From positions 868,001 to 932,000 of the forward strand of contig OZ245029.1 of assembly GCA_965223955.1 (NCBI GenBank): 64,000 nt of DNA, written 5' to 3'. Both the position numbers and the translations under genes were made by a program. Numbering within the stretch: the first letter of the stretch is position 1; each line of letters begins with the position of its first letter. Source of the DNA: Bin75 sp965223955. GTDB lineage: Bacteria > Nitrospirota > Nitrospiria > Nitrospirales > UBA8639. Positions 42,293-50,834 of this stretch are shown piece after piece. The notes under the pieces were generated by a model. The model saw only the letters and a list, made by a program, of their open reading frames with translations, ran no database searches and was not told the origin of the DNA.

Positions 42293-42980
42293 ACAATTGG
42301 TGCAGGATTTTTGGGGATATGCCGATCCCGTACAAAAAGCGGAGGAGCCACATATGCAGAATGGTACGGAGAGTACCCTGTTGCTCCCATCGTCGAAACG
42401 ACGTGGTCACCTTGGTGTGCAAGGCGGCAAGGGACCCCGCGCGTTTGAGGCGTTGCGTCAACTCGATATCCTCCATCAGGGGCACGTCGGCAAACCCGCC
42501 CAGGTCGTCGAACACGGAACGACGGATGAAAATCGCCTGATCGCCGGTGGCGATGCCCGACCAGCGCGAGCGCGAATTCATCAGGCGACTGATGAGCCAG
42601 GCCCACCCGCGATCGTCCTCGAACCGGACGTCGAACCGGCCACCCGCGTACCTGGGATTCTGCAGGACCCGCTCGATCTCGTTGCGCGACTCCGGCGGAA
42701 GAAGCGTATCGGCATGCAGGAACAACAGGACGTCGGATCGCGTGGCCCGGGCGCCGGCATTCATTTGTGGAGCGCGCCCCTGCTCCGAGACCATCACTTT
42801 CGCGGGTTGCAGGCTGAGCCCCTGCAACTGGCCCTGCGCAATGGACACCGTCTGGTCCCGGCTCCCGCCGTCCACCAGCACGACTTCATCGAAGCGAAGC
42901 TGTCGTAGCGTGAGGAGCGTCCGTGACAGGATTCGTTCTTCATCCAAGGTTGGAATAATGACGGCGATCGAGGTGGACAT
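42276..42980 (-). CDS. TIGR04283-like family 2 glycosyltransferase
   Basis: A 234-residue GT2 enzyme: IAVIIPTLDEERILSRTLLTL, VLVDGGSRDQT, LLFLHADTLLPP (DxD region), ATGDQAIFIRRSVFDDLGGF, PLMEDIELTQRLKRAG, and a C-terminal membrane-proximal helix HMWLLRFLYGIG. The frame opens at 43007 inside a hairpin repeat; the ATG at 42980 fits the family start. A 5'-end fragment of the same gene occurs again at 45064-45189, on the far side of the restriction-modification genes. Confidence 0.87.
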   Translation of the reverse strand: MSTSIAVIIPTLDEERILSRTLLTLRQLRFDEVVLVDGGSRDQTVSIAQGQLQGLSLQPAKVMVSEQGRAPQMNAGARATRSDVLLFLHADTLLPPESRNEIERVLQNPRYAGGRFDVRFEDDRGWAWLISRLMNSRSRWSGIATGDQAIFIRRSVFDDLGGFADVPLMEDIELTQRLKRAGSLAALHTKVTTSFRRWEQQGTLRTILHMWLLRFLYGIGISPKILHQLYGPIR

Positions 42981-43177
42981 GTCGAATTGGGTGATTTTTT
43001 CTGTCATCCCCGCTCGGAAGCGGGGAGACGCTCTTTCCTTTGTGTCATTCCCGACATTTTTAATCGGGAATCCATCCTTCTGTTACCTTTGCTCTTTTGT
43101 ATTTGTAGCCGCATCATCTTAGGCCGCCTTCCGTAGGCCTATCTCCCCCTCTTCCGTAGTAGCCGCATCATGTCAGC

Positions 43178-43936
43178 TTACCGCGGTACGATTTCCCACT
43201 CCACATGTACGATGCAAGCGGCAAGCTTGATCTGTTTGACCGTAATTTTCGCATCAGACCGGTCCAGGGACACACGAGCCGCGACAGCATGCCCGCCATA
43301 GGAACAGTCAATGGTCGGCCCGTCAGCATTGAACGACGCCAGAGGAGCATTCTGCAAAGACTGGAATATTTCGCTCGGTATTTCGACAAGCTGGTACTCG
43401 GATGGGGTGTCCTGTCCCTTGCGGAATGCCCGCAGCATCATAATGGAGTCCACCGCATTCATGTACTCCCGGAACAGGGCAAGAGTCCGTTCCCGGCGTT
43501 GTTTCGCCGTGCGCATGTCCTGAATCCAGGCGGCCTCGGTCAGTTTCGAGATATGTACTGAGGTGCGGGAAAGCCGCTGTGCTGCCGTCGATTTCAACGA
43601 CAGCTTCAGTCTAGAAAGACGACCACGCTTGACGTTCAGGTCCAGAAACCTTTGGGTTTCCGAAACAGGATTCTCCACCACCCAGCCGACGGATTCGCAT
43701 GCGTTGCGGAAGACCGTTTCGAACCCCTTTTGCTCAAGCGGTTGCGTTGTCGTTCCGTGGTGTACAGAAAGTGCGAGGCCAAAATACTCGATCCAGTCGC
43801 CGGGCAGCCATGTCTTCTGCTCGTTGACTCTCGCCTGCGGAGGCGCAGACAGCGACTCCACCATTCGGGCGACAAACCGGATTCCTGTCGGTGAAAGCGT
43901 ATCCAGCCGCTCTTTCAGTTTGGCGAGCGTCACCAA
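43178..43936 (-). CDS. Putative type II restriction endonuclease
   Basis: A 252-residue protein with no commonly known household motif, encoded immediately after a DNA methyltransferase gene with a 7-bp overlap, the usual layout of type II systems. A possible catalytic core is Asp99 (RFLDLNVKRG) with Ser113-Leu-Lys115 (LSLKSTAA), followed by SKLTEAAWIQD, which recalls XcyI/SmaI-like enzymes that cut CCCGGG; this assignment is from memory of the family and is tentative. It should cut unmodified foreign DNA. Confidence 0.7.
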   Translation of the reverse strand: MVTLAKLKERLDTLSPTGIRFVARMVESLSAPPQARVNEQKTWLPGDWIEYFGLALSVHHGTTTQPLEQKGFETVFRNACESVGWVVENPVSETQRFLDLNVKRGRLSRLKLSLKSTAAQRLSRTSVHISKLTEAAWIQDMRTAKQRRERTLALFREYMNAVDSIMMLRAFRKGQDTPSEYQLVEIPSEIFQSLQNAPLASFNADGPTIDCSYGGHAVAARVSLDRSDAKITVKQIKLAACIVHVEWEIVPR

Positions 43937-44883
43937 TTCTCAAGCCTGCGTTGCATCAGATCGATGAAAGCTGGCTTCAATTCAATGCCGACCCATCGCC
44001 TTCCCAGGCACTGCGCTGCCAACAGTGTCGTGCCTGAGCCAGCATAGGGATCCAGGACGAAATCACCGGGCTTGCTTGTCATTCTCACGCAGCGCTGTGC
44101 AAGCGTCGCCGGCATGACGGCCGGATGATCGTCCAATACACCATTGCTCTGTTTCCGGGGTTCCGTCGGAATCTCCCAGGTCGTCCGAAGACGTCGTCTA
44201 TTCGGTCCGCGGACGGCAGCGACATCGTAATAATAATCCTGGTTTTTCGACAGGAGAAACACCGTTTCGTGCGCCTTGGTCGGACGATCCCGAACGGATT
44301 CGGGATGGGCATTCGGTTTGCTCCAGATGATTTCGGATCGGAGCCACCACCCGGCGTTCTGTAGTGCAAACGCCAGCCTCCAGGGAAGTCCGATCAGATC
44401 CTTTGGCTTGAGTCCGTCCGGCGTAAGGGGACGCATAGACATCGCGCGCGCGCGATTCTTCTTGTCCGGCGCACGATACCGGCGGTTTCCCGAGGTGTAG
44501 GCGTCGCCCACATTCAACCAGATAGTGCCGTCCGCTCTAAGAACCCGCCGCACTTTGTCGAAGGTCTTCACGATTTCGGCAAGGTAGTCTGCAAGGGCTT
44601 CGTCGCATCCGATCTGCTGGTCGACGGCGTAATCCCTCAGGGACCAGTAGGGTGGAGACGTCACCACTGTCTGAATGCTGTTTTCGGGCAGGAGGTCCAG
44701 TGCATCGAGTGCATGTCCCTGAATGAGCACGGATTGCACAAGCGAATCGACCGGTTTGTCGTTTACCGTAATCGAAAGAAAACCGTTTGAGGACGAAGAG
44801 GCCGTTCGACGGTCACGATGGAGCCGCACATTTGCGCTATCGTTGTTGAACACTGAGAGTTGTTCTATGGGAGAAACGGCCAT
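43930..44883 (-). CDS. DNA methyltransferase, beta class, probable N4-cytosine
   Basis: A 317-residue restriction-modification methyltransferase. Catalytic motif TSPPYWSLRDY precedes the SAM-binding motif DPYAGSGTTLLAAQ, the beta-class order. SPPY rather than DPPY or NPPY favours N4-methylcytosine. DKKNRARAMSMRPLTPDGLKPKDLIGLPWRLAFALQNAGWWLRSEIIWSKPN and HETVFLLSKN are typical of this group. The N-terminal 50 residues are variable. The target recognition site must match that of the neighbouring nuclease. Confidence 0.9.
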   Translation of the reverse strand: MAVSPIEQLSVFNNDSANVRLHRDRRTASSSSNGFLSITVNDKPVDSLVQSVLIQGHALDALDLLPENSIQTVVTSPPYWSLRDYAVDQQIGCDEALADYLAEIVKTFDKVRRVLRADGTIWLNVGDAYTSGNRRYRAPDKKNRARAMSMRPLTPDGLKPKDLIGLPWRLAFALQNAGWWLRSEIIWSKPNAHPESVRDRPTKAHETVFLLSKNQDYYYDVAAVRGPNRRRLRTTWEIPTEPRKQSNGVLDDHPAVMPATLAQRCVRMTSKPGDFVLDPYAGSGTTLLAAQCLGRRWVGIELKPAFIDLMQRRLENW

Positions 44884-45063
44884 TACACGAAACTCCTACT
44901 AACTCAAGCAATGACGCAAGCCATCAGCCAACTCAAGAGCTTGCACCGCACATTATCGGCAAAATGTGCCGAAACCGCAATCTTGTTACCGCTCGGCAGA
45001 GGATGCCCAACCCCGGCCGAATCGACTCGTCATGCCGAAGGAGCTTGCCAACATCAGCCATTC

Positions 45064-45189
45064 CCCACGGCTGCCGCCGTCCACCAGGACCACTTCATCG
45101 AAGCGAAGCTGTCGCAGCGTGAGGAGCGTCCGTGACAGGGCGCGTTCCTCGTTCAAGGTTGGAATCACGACGGCGATCGAAGCGGGCAT
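45064..45189 (-). pseudogene. Fragment of the glycosyltransferase 5' end
   Basis: Minus-strand reading gives MPASIAVVIPTLNEERALSR and TLLTLRQLRFDEVVLVDGGSRG, nearly the first 42 residues of the intact GT2 gene at 42276-42980, then unrelated sequence. DNA similarity continues upstream of the start through the GATTTTTTTCTGTCATCCC run (to about 45216), matching 42981-43018. By eye the two copies differ at about 13 percent of positions. Confidence 0.8.
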
Positions 45190-45220
45190 GTCGGGTTGGA
45201 TGATTTTTTTCTGTCATCCC

Positions 45221-45508
45221 TGTATGTGTTCAGTCATTTGTTGACAATTCTCGCCCCGTCTTTCCCCTCCTTTGTAAGACAACCCCCTCAATCCCCCATA
45301 TCAGGGGGACGGCTTAGAGCCCCCCTGATATGGGGGGCCAGGGGGGTTCATCGCTGACGACACCCACCCGCCGACCGACCGCGTCGCCAGAGACGAAGCC
45401 ACGAGAAGAAGAGGCGCAGGCAGTCCTCAGGAACAAGCTGGCCCTTCTTTCCGAGTTCCCCTCTTGGAGTCACCCTTCATTCTGTCAACGAATGACTGAA
45501 CCTTTACA
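45221..45508. mobile_element. 288-bp MITE, copy 1
   Basis: Ends TGTATGTGTTCAGTCATTTG and (reverse complement of the right end) TGTAAAGGTTCAGTCATTCG form terminal inverted repeats of about 26 bp. ATCCC is repeated directly on both sides (45216-45220 and 45509-45513), a 5-bp target duplication. The interior has a long stem (CCCCCATATCAGGGGG paired with CCCCCTGATATGGGGG) and no coding capacity. Copy 2 is at 60915-61202 in opposite orientation. Confidence 0.85.
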
Positions 45509-45576
45509 ATCCCGACTTGATCGGGGATCCAGGGGTTTTGGTCTTTTCCCTCTCACCCGCCACAACAACCAACGTG

Positions 45577-45701
45577 GTCATCCTGAGCAACGCGAAGGAT
45601 CAAGGAGCCTGCCCTGAGCGAAGCGAACGGGTAGTTGAGGCGATCGGTAGTTGAGGCGATCGGTTATTGAGGCGAGATTCTTCACTTCGTTCAGAATGAC
45701 A
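45577..45701. repeat. Inverted-end dispersed repeat with internal modules
   Basis: GGTCATCCTGAGC on the left and GTTCAGAATGACA on the right delimit a 125-bp element of the TGTCATCCTGAGC type. Inside are CCTGCCCTGAGCG and a duplicated TAGTTGAGGCGATCGGT stretch, so the element appears to have grown by tandem duplication. Confidence 0.7.
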
Positions 45702-45764
45702 GATTCGGGGTGCGGTTGGTTCTGTCCATACCAATGACATAAACACTTCATTGGTCCAAAACCG

Positions 45765-46229
45765 CTACGACGGTTTCTTGGGTTTCTTGGGGTTCTCAAA
45801 CATGAAATAGACCACCATGGCAATGGTGCCCCAGTAAATGACGTATTTATGCCAGAAGAGCACTTCGCCGAGGCTGAGGAAGGCCAGGATGCAGAAGAGG
45901 GAAAAGGCGATCACCCCGTACCGGACGGCGGGGATCTTGACGGACGAATGTGCCCACAGGGCCAGGCCCGAAAAATACAGGATCATGGGAAAGATGGAAA
46001 TCTCCGCGCCGGTGCTGGCGGACATGAAGACCTGAATGAACCCGATGAAGACCATGGCGGAACCCACCATCTTCATGGCCACTTTCATTTGCAAGGCTTC
46101 GTGCGCTTCCCCGTCCACGTCGACATTCTGACTTGGCGGTCCCACGTGAACCCCGGGCACCTGCCGTCTGGGCGGTTCGGGCTGCTCGGGAACTTGGGAA
46201 GGGTCAGGCGGTTTTGTCTCGGGTTCCAT
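45765..46229 (-). CDS. Small integral membrane protein
   Basis: A 154-residue protein with a proline-rich cytoplasmic N-terminus (ETKPPDPSQVPEQPEPPRRQ) and four hydrophobic segments (MVGSAMVFIGFIQVFM, IFPMILYFSGLALWA, YGVIAFSLFCILAFLSL, YVIYWGTIAMVVYFMF), ending in a lysine-rich tail. No family was recognised. It lies 3 bp after dcd and shares its transcript direction, so co-expression is likely. Confidence 0.72.
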   Translation of the reverse strand: MEPETKPPDPSQVPEQPEPPRRQVPGVHVGPPSQNVDVDGEAHEALQMKVAMKMVGSAMVFIGFIQVFMSASTGAEISIFPMILYFSGLALWAHSSVKIPAVRYGVIAFSLFCILAFLSLGEVLFWHKYVIYWGTIAMVVYFMFENPKKPKKPS

Positions 46230-46232
46230 GCG

Positions 46233-47390
46233 TTACCACTTGAAATGTTTACTGAGCGTGAGTCCCTGTTGATGATAGCTGGACCCGATGGACGCCCCAT
46301 ACAGGTGTTCCGGCAGGTCCAACATGTGCTCGTACACGACCTTGAAAAACGTCTGGCCGTCGCGAATCAAAAACGGCACGTCATGCGGTCTGACTTCCAG
46401 CACGACCTGTGTGCCTTTTCGCGGCCCGTCACCGGCGCCGAAGCCCGGGTCGAAGAACCCGGCGTAGTGGGTGCGCAATTCACCGAAGGCCGCTTCATAG
46501 GCCACCATTTCGGCCGCGTACCCGGCGGGCACTTTGATGCGCTCATGAGACGCCAGGATATAAAACTCTTCGGGTTCAAGCAACAACGTATTGTTGGGCT
46601 GCCGGTAGATGGGTTCCCAGAAGTCGAGCGCCGAATAATGGCCGACTTTCGACAGATCGACCACGTGACTGTTCTTTTTCGCCCGATACCCCACGATCTC
46701 GCGGCCCGCGCCGGAACCCCGCAAGTCGATCCCCAGAAAGAGGCCGTGATCCACCCGGATATCTTGAGTCGCGAGGGGACGGGCTTCCGCCACGTCCTCA
46801 TCATTGTGATAGAGCAGTTTGGCCGACCGGTGCAAGGCACGCAGTTGCGGATCGGAGACCGTGGGCCGCCCGGTCAGGAGCCGGAGTTGGTTTAACGCCA
46901 ACCCGGTCTGCACGCGAATGGTAAACGACCGGGGGACGATCTCCAGGTAGAGCGGGCCCCGGTACCCCAGCGGGATCTCATCGAATCCCGCATTCAGGTC
47001 CGTGATGAGCCGCGTGAAAATATCCAGGCGACCCGTGGAGCTTTTAGGGTTGGCCCGCCCGCGGACGTGTGAGGGCAGCGCGACGTGTTCCAATAACGGC
47101 ACCAGATAGACGTGCCCTTTTTCCAGGATGGCGCCTTGGGTGAGGTCGATGTCATACATGACCAACTCGGACTGGTACAGGTCCAGCACGTTCAAGTGCT
47201 CGCTGGTCCCGGAGCGTTCCGGGAGGAAGCTGCTGATCAGCCGGTAGGCTTTCGTGCCGAGCCGGAGATCTACGCTGGCCGGTTGGATCTGGCTTTCGGT
47301 GATGGCGGGAGCCGCGTCAATCACGTGTTCCCGAATCAATGTTTTCAGGTGGGTATCAGGCAGAATACCGTGCTTGCGAGCAGCGCCCAT
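46233..47390 (-). CDS. dcd: dCTP deaminase, double-domain form
   Basis: A 385-residue protein about twice the length of the single-domain Dcd. The N-terminal half reads IQPASVDLRLG and ANPKSSTGRLDIFTRLITD, the C-terminal half VVDLSKVGHYSALDFWEPIY, AGYAAEMVAYEAAFGELRTHYAGFFDPGFG and LEVRPHDVPFLIRDGQ, so two dUTPase-like domains are joined. It would convert dCTP to dUTP for thymidylate synthesis. It sits 2 bp from the kamA stop region on the same strand. Confidence 0.88.
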   Translation of the reverse strand: MGAARKHGILPDTHLKTLIREHVIDAAPAITESQIQPASVDLRLGTKAYRLISSFLPERSGTSEHLNVLDLYQSELVMYDIDLTQGAILEKGHVYLVPLLEHVALPSHVRGRANPKSSTGRLDIFTRLITDLNAGFDEIPLGYRGPLYLEIVPRSFTIRVQTGLALNQLRLLTGRPTVSDPQLRALHRSAKLLYHNDEDVAEARPLATQDIRVDHGLFLGIDLRGSGAGREIVGYRAKKNSHVVDLSKVGHYSALDFWEPIYRQPNNTLLLEPEEFYILASHERIKVPAGYAAEMVAYEAAFGELRTHYAGFFDPGFGAGDGPRKGTQVVLEVRPHDVPFLIRDGQTFFKVVYEHMLDLPEHLYGASIGSSYHQQGLTLSKHFKW

Positions 47391-47392
47391 CG

Positions 47393-48532
47393 TTACTCGT
47401 CCATGGCGCCCAGGCTACAGAGTCCCCCGGCGGCGGAGGTGCCGACCATGGGCAGTTCCCGCATGCGACCCGCGTTGGGCTGGGGGTCGGGCTGCGGATA
47501 ATGGTACGTCTTGTTTTCGTAATTTTTCAGCACCGCGCCGTTTTCATCCAGGTTCAGCAGATAGTCGGGGGGCAAGAGCGGGATTTTCCCGCCGCCGCCC
47601 GGGGCATCGATCACGAAATGAGGAACGGCCATGCCGCTGGTATGGCCCTGGAGCGCCTGGATGATTTGCAGGCCCGTCTCCACGGTCGTGCGGAAATGGT
47701 TGGTCCCTTTGGTCAGGTCGGCCTGGTACAGATAATACGGCTTCACGCGGGCCAGCAGGAGTTGCTGCATGAGCTGCTTCATGATGTCCGGATCATCGTT
47801 CACGCCCTTCAGCAACACCGTTTGCGCGCCCAGCGGCACACCGGCGTCGGCCAGGCGCCCGCAGGCCTCTTTGACTTCCGGGGTGAGTTCATCGGGATGA
47901 TTGAAATGCAGATTCATATAGATCGGATGATACTGTTTGACGATCTCGCACAGTTCCGGGGTAATGCGCTGGGGCAGCGTCCCGGGCACACGGGTACCGA
48001 ACCGGATGAGTTCGAGATGCGGGATGGTCCGGAGCGCCTTCAAAATGCGTTCGATCAGGTAATCGGTTAACAACAGGGGATCGCCGCCCGAGAGGATCAC
48101 GTCACGGACTTCCGTATGCTCGCGGAGATACGCGATGGCCTGATCCAATTCGCCCTTCTTCAGGAACCCGGGTTTGCCGACCAACCGCTTACGCGTACAG
48201 AACCGGCAATAGATCGGGCATTGATTCGTGACCATCAACAGTGCGCGGTCCGGATAGCGATGGACCAGGTGCGGCACGGGACTATCGGTATCTTCTTCCA
48301 GGGGATCGTCGGGCGCGTCGAAGTCCTCCATCTCGATGGAGTCCGGCACCACCTGTTTCCAAATGGCGTCGCCTTTTGCTTTGATCGTGGCAAGCACCGT
48401 GGGCGTGATCCGCATGGGATACGGGCCCACGACCTGCTCCACTTCTTTGGGATCCACGCCGAGATGTTTCGCCAAATCCTTGGGCTTGGTGATGCTCTCG
48501 GCCAGGACACGTTTCCAATCATCCATCGGCAT
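47393..48532 (-). CDS. kamA: Lysine 2,3-aminomutase family radical SAM enzyme
   Basis: A 379-residue radical SAM, PLP-dependent enzyme. The cluster motif is Cys105-x3-Cys109-x2-Cys112 (NQCPIYCRFCTRKR), the SAM-binding GGDPLLL follows, and the PLP lysine lies in IDAPGGGGKIPLLP. It would convert alpha-lysine to beta-lysine, either for the osmolyte N-acetyl-beta-lysine or, as in EpmB, for elongation factor P modification; no ablB or epmA neighbour settles this. The C-terminal 35 residues are variable. Confidence 0.9.
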   Translation of the reverse strand: MPMDDWKRVLAESITKPKDLAKHLGVDPKEVEQVVGPYPMRITPTVLATIKAKGDAIWKQVVPDSIEMEDFDAPDDPLEEDTDSPVPHLVHRYPDRALLMVTNQCPIYCRFCTRKRLVGKPGFLKKGELDQAIAYLREHTEVRDVILSGGDPLLLTDYLIERILKALRTIPHLELIRFGTRVPGTLPQRITPELCEIVKQYHPIYMNLHFNHPDELTPEVKEACGRLADAGVPLGAQTVLLKGVNDDPDIMKQLMQQLLLARVKPYYLYQADLTKGTNHFRTTVETGLQIIQALQGHTSGMAVPHFVIDAPGGGGKIPLLPPDYLLNLDENGAVLKNYENKTYHYPQPDPQPNAGRMRELPMVGTSAAGGLCSLGAMDE

Positions 48533-48603
48533 GCCTCGTCACTAGGGGTGAAAACCTTTCGCTTCGCTCCTTTGCCAGACCCTTCGCTTCGCTCAGGGTA
48601 AAC

Positions 48604-48906
48604 TCAGGGCAGGCTCTCATGTACCGGGTTCTCAACGGGTTGCTGCTCCTCCGGGGTGGCCTCACTCGCGGTGGACGCCAAGGCGTCAAGGTGGTCCAGA
48701 ATGTCCGGCGTTTCCGTCAGGACGGTGTCTCCATCAACCAGGACGGGGACGTAATATTGTCCCGAGACCTCGAACACCTGTTTTCTCAACGGGAGGACCG
48801 TGGGAACAATAACACTTTTATACTCGATCTCCAACTCATCCAACAGGCTGCGCACCAGGACGCATTCCGGGCACCATTCAGTATGATACAACGTAATCGA
48901 GTGCAT
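48604..48906 (-). CDS. Glutaredoxin-like protein
   Basis: A 100-residue thioredoxin-fold protein: ITLYHTEWCPECVLVRSLLDELEIEYKSV with the redox pair CPEC, then YVPVLVDGDTVLTETPDILDHL, the cis-proline and GST-N-like end. The last 20 residues are acidic and run into a TGTCCTGAGC-type repeat that supplies the stop codon. It may serve as a thiol reductant; no specific partner is evident. Confidence 0.85.
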   Translation of the reverse strand: MHSITLYHTEWCPECVLVRSLLDELEIEYKSVIVPTVLPLRKQVFEVSGQYYVPVLVDGDTVLTETPDILDHLDALASTASEATPEEQQPVENPVHESLP

Positions 48907-48954
48907 GGCTCCTTCTTTCCAACGACTATGTGGTCATTGGTATGAACATACCCC

Positions 48955-49203
48955 AATCTGTCATTCCTGCGAAAGCAGGAATCCAGAGTCGTTATTGCTT
49001 TTTCTGTCATCCTCGACATTTTCAATCGAGGATCCAGGGTCTTTGTTTTTGTATTTGTAGCTGCGCCATCTCATGGCGCTGTTTTGTTTCTTTGTCTGTC
49101 ATCCCCGACCCCGATCGGGGATCCAGAGGTTTTATCTTTTTCCTCCGTTGGCGAGGAAAACGACTCTGGATTCCCGCGTGCGCGGGAATGACAGAAGGAC
49201 GTC
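48955..49203. repeat. Cluster of four dRS3-like hairpins and one GCGCCAT hairpin
   Basis: In 250 bp there are TGTCATTCCTGCGAAAGCAG(GAATCCAG), TGTCATCCTCGACATTTTCA(ATCGAGGATCCAG), TGTCATCCCCGACCCCGATC(GGGGATCCAG) and, inverted, CTGGATTCCCGCGTGCGCGG(GAATGACAG). Each arm differs in sequence but pairs with its partner. A TGTAGCTGCGCCATCTCATG(GCGCT) hairpin lies at 49056-49080. Confidence 0.8.
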
Positions 49204-49211
49204 AGGCCGCC

Positions 49212-50717
49212 TTACCCGGCCGGCAGCGCGCAGGGCGCCAGGATGGCATCGCGCATGCCGTGCAACACTTTTTTATCCTTGGGGCAGACCGTCGCCAAAA
49301 TCCCGCCAAGGGTCACCTCGTCTCCGGACACGAAATAATACGGGGACAATCGAGCCCGTCCTTCCATGGATTCCAGTTGCCCCGTGCGCTCGTCGAAATA
49401 CGTCATCTCGTACTGCCGGCCCTTGTGAAACGCCTGGAAGACATAGGGCGTCGAGGTGAAGGAATCCAGCGCATGCTCCAATTTCGCCGCCCAGGCGGAC
49501 TGCGGGATATCATGTCCCACGACCACCCCGCGGCTGCCCCAGGCCAGTTCCGAAAACCCCGAAGGCTTCAACACGCACTGTCGCTGTTTCTGCGTGGCAC
49601 GGGCCAACTGCCGCCAATCGGACACGGCCTTCCCGTCGAGCGTGAGGTCCGGGATAATCGCGGACGGAGGCAGAGGACGAGAGTCCACGACCCAGGTTTT
49701 GGGCATGATCTGCCCGAGATGCTGAAACACGTCCGGCCCCAGCGCGTCGGACCAGAACCCTTCCAGCATGGGGTGATGCAATAGCGCGAAGGCCAGCTTC
49801 TCTTCCATCCAGGGCTTATACGGCGGCGTCACGCTCACCCGGCCCTTTTTGGCGCTGTACATCAGCAATTCGGACTTTGGAACGTTGTCCAGGTCGAAGA
49901 GTTCAAAAAACCGATAGACGTGCGAAACGGGCCGTTCCCCGGACGGCGTGACCAGTGTGACCTGGAGCCCCGCCGGAGACTGCGAGGACAGGCTCGGTTC
50001 GGTAAACCGGAGATCGCGGGGATGCACACAATAGGCGTCCACCCCGGCGGCTCGGAGCCGGCAAGCCACCCAGTCCATTTCATTCCGGTAATCCTCGGCC
50101 TCATCGGACACCACGATGGCGAGACAGCCCGCGTCCTCCCCGGACCGGTCACGGAACAGCGAGGCAAACCCGTCGATCATGCCGTCGGGCCCGCCGACGA
50201 GCGCATCACCCAGCGCGCCGTAGGCGGAGGACAACGTGCCGGTCATCCCGATGCCGCCGGGCACGGAATCCAACTCCGTGATCGTCATGCCCGTCTCGGT
50301 CGGAATCACGTCGGGCCGGATCACGTGCGGGACCGCCTCCCGAAACCGTTTCATGCGAGCATACTCCAGCAAGGCCGGAGGCTTGCCCTGGTCGAGATAC
50401 TGGTGCACCCAGAAAGGTTGCCTGCCCTTGACGCTGTCCAGATACAGCCGGTTGAGCGCTTTGGAGAACGACCAGAGCTGGGGGCCGAGGTTCTCGAAGA
50501 ACGACACGTCCTGTGCGGTCAACTGGAACGGAACGGGCGAGACGCGCCACGCGGGCGTTGACTCGAACAGCCCCGCCGCTTGCAGCGCATGGTGCACGGA
50601 CAGGCAGCGCCGGCTCTCTTCACAAAGGGGAGCCGTGGGAGCGGGAGAGAAAACAGAAGGGGCCGTTGTGTCCGAACACCGCTGAATCATGGGACCTGCC
50701 GCCGGGACGTGGGCCAT
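49212..50717 (-). CDS. Large soluble protein, possibly ATP-grasp-like; function unknown
   Basis: About 501 residues, no signal peptide. The C-terminal third has an ATP-grasp flavour: CVLKPSGFSELAWGSRGVVVG (lysine plus glycine-rich loop), YVFQAFHKGRQYEMTYFD and GRARLSPYYFV, then TLGGILATVCPKDKKVLHGM. The middle contains TELDSVPGGIGMTGTLSSAYGAL and an AIVVSDEAEDYRNEMDWVACRLRAAGVDAYCVHPRDL Rossmann-like stretch, reminiscent of circularly permuted ATP-grasp ligases such as glutathionylspermidine synthase relatives. The ATG at 50717 was chosen; 50690 and the longer frame to 50819 are alternatives. Confidence 0.6.
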   Translation of the reverse strand: MAHVPAAGPMIQRCSDTTAPSVFSPAPTAPLCEESRRCLSVHHALQAAGLFESTPAWRVSPVPFQLTAQDVSFFENLGPQLWSFSKALNRLYLDSVKGRQPFWVHQYLDQGKPPALLEYARMKRFREAVPHVIRPDVIPTETGMTITELDSVPGGIGMTGTLSSAYGALGDALVGGPDGMIDGFASLFRDRSGEDAGCLAIVVSDEAEDYRNEMDWVACRLRAAGVDAYCVHPRDLRFTEPSLSSQSPAGLQVTLVTPSGERPVSHVYRFFELFDLDNVPKSELLMYSAKKGRVSVTPPYKPWMEEKLAFALLHHPMLEGFWSDALGPDVFQHLGQIMPKTWVVDSRPLPPSAIIPDLTLDGKAVSDWRQLARATQKQRQCVLKPSGFSELAWGSRGVVVGHDIPQSAWAAKLEHALDSFTSTPYVFQAFHKGRQYEMTYFDERTGQLESMEGRARLSPYYFVSGDEVTLGGILATVCPKDKKVLHGMRDAILAPCALPAG

Positions 50718-50834
50718 GAGAACGTTATATTCCAATGGATCGTAATAATGATGAAGTGACGAAGAATGGATCTTGGTGGAATTCGCAGGGTTGCAACAGA
50801 ATACCCGACAAGGTGTCATGATACCACGACCCCT

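Noticed and set aside
45228..45501. Possible CRISPR or tandem-repeat array in the G/C-run region.
   Set aside because: The repeated units are two arms of an inverted stem within a TIR-bounded element; there are no spaced direct repeats.
45849..46895. A 348-codon plus-strand frame opposite the membrane protein and dcd genes.
   Set aside because: Antisense shadow; no ribosome site or conserved motif, and dcd is clear on the other strand.
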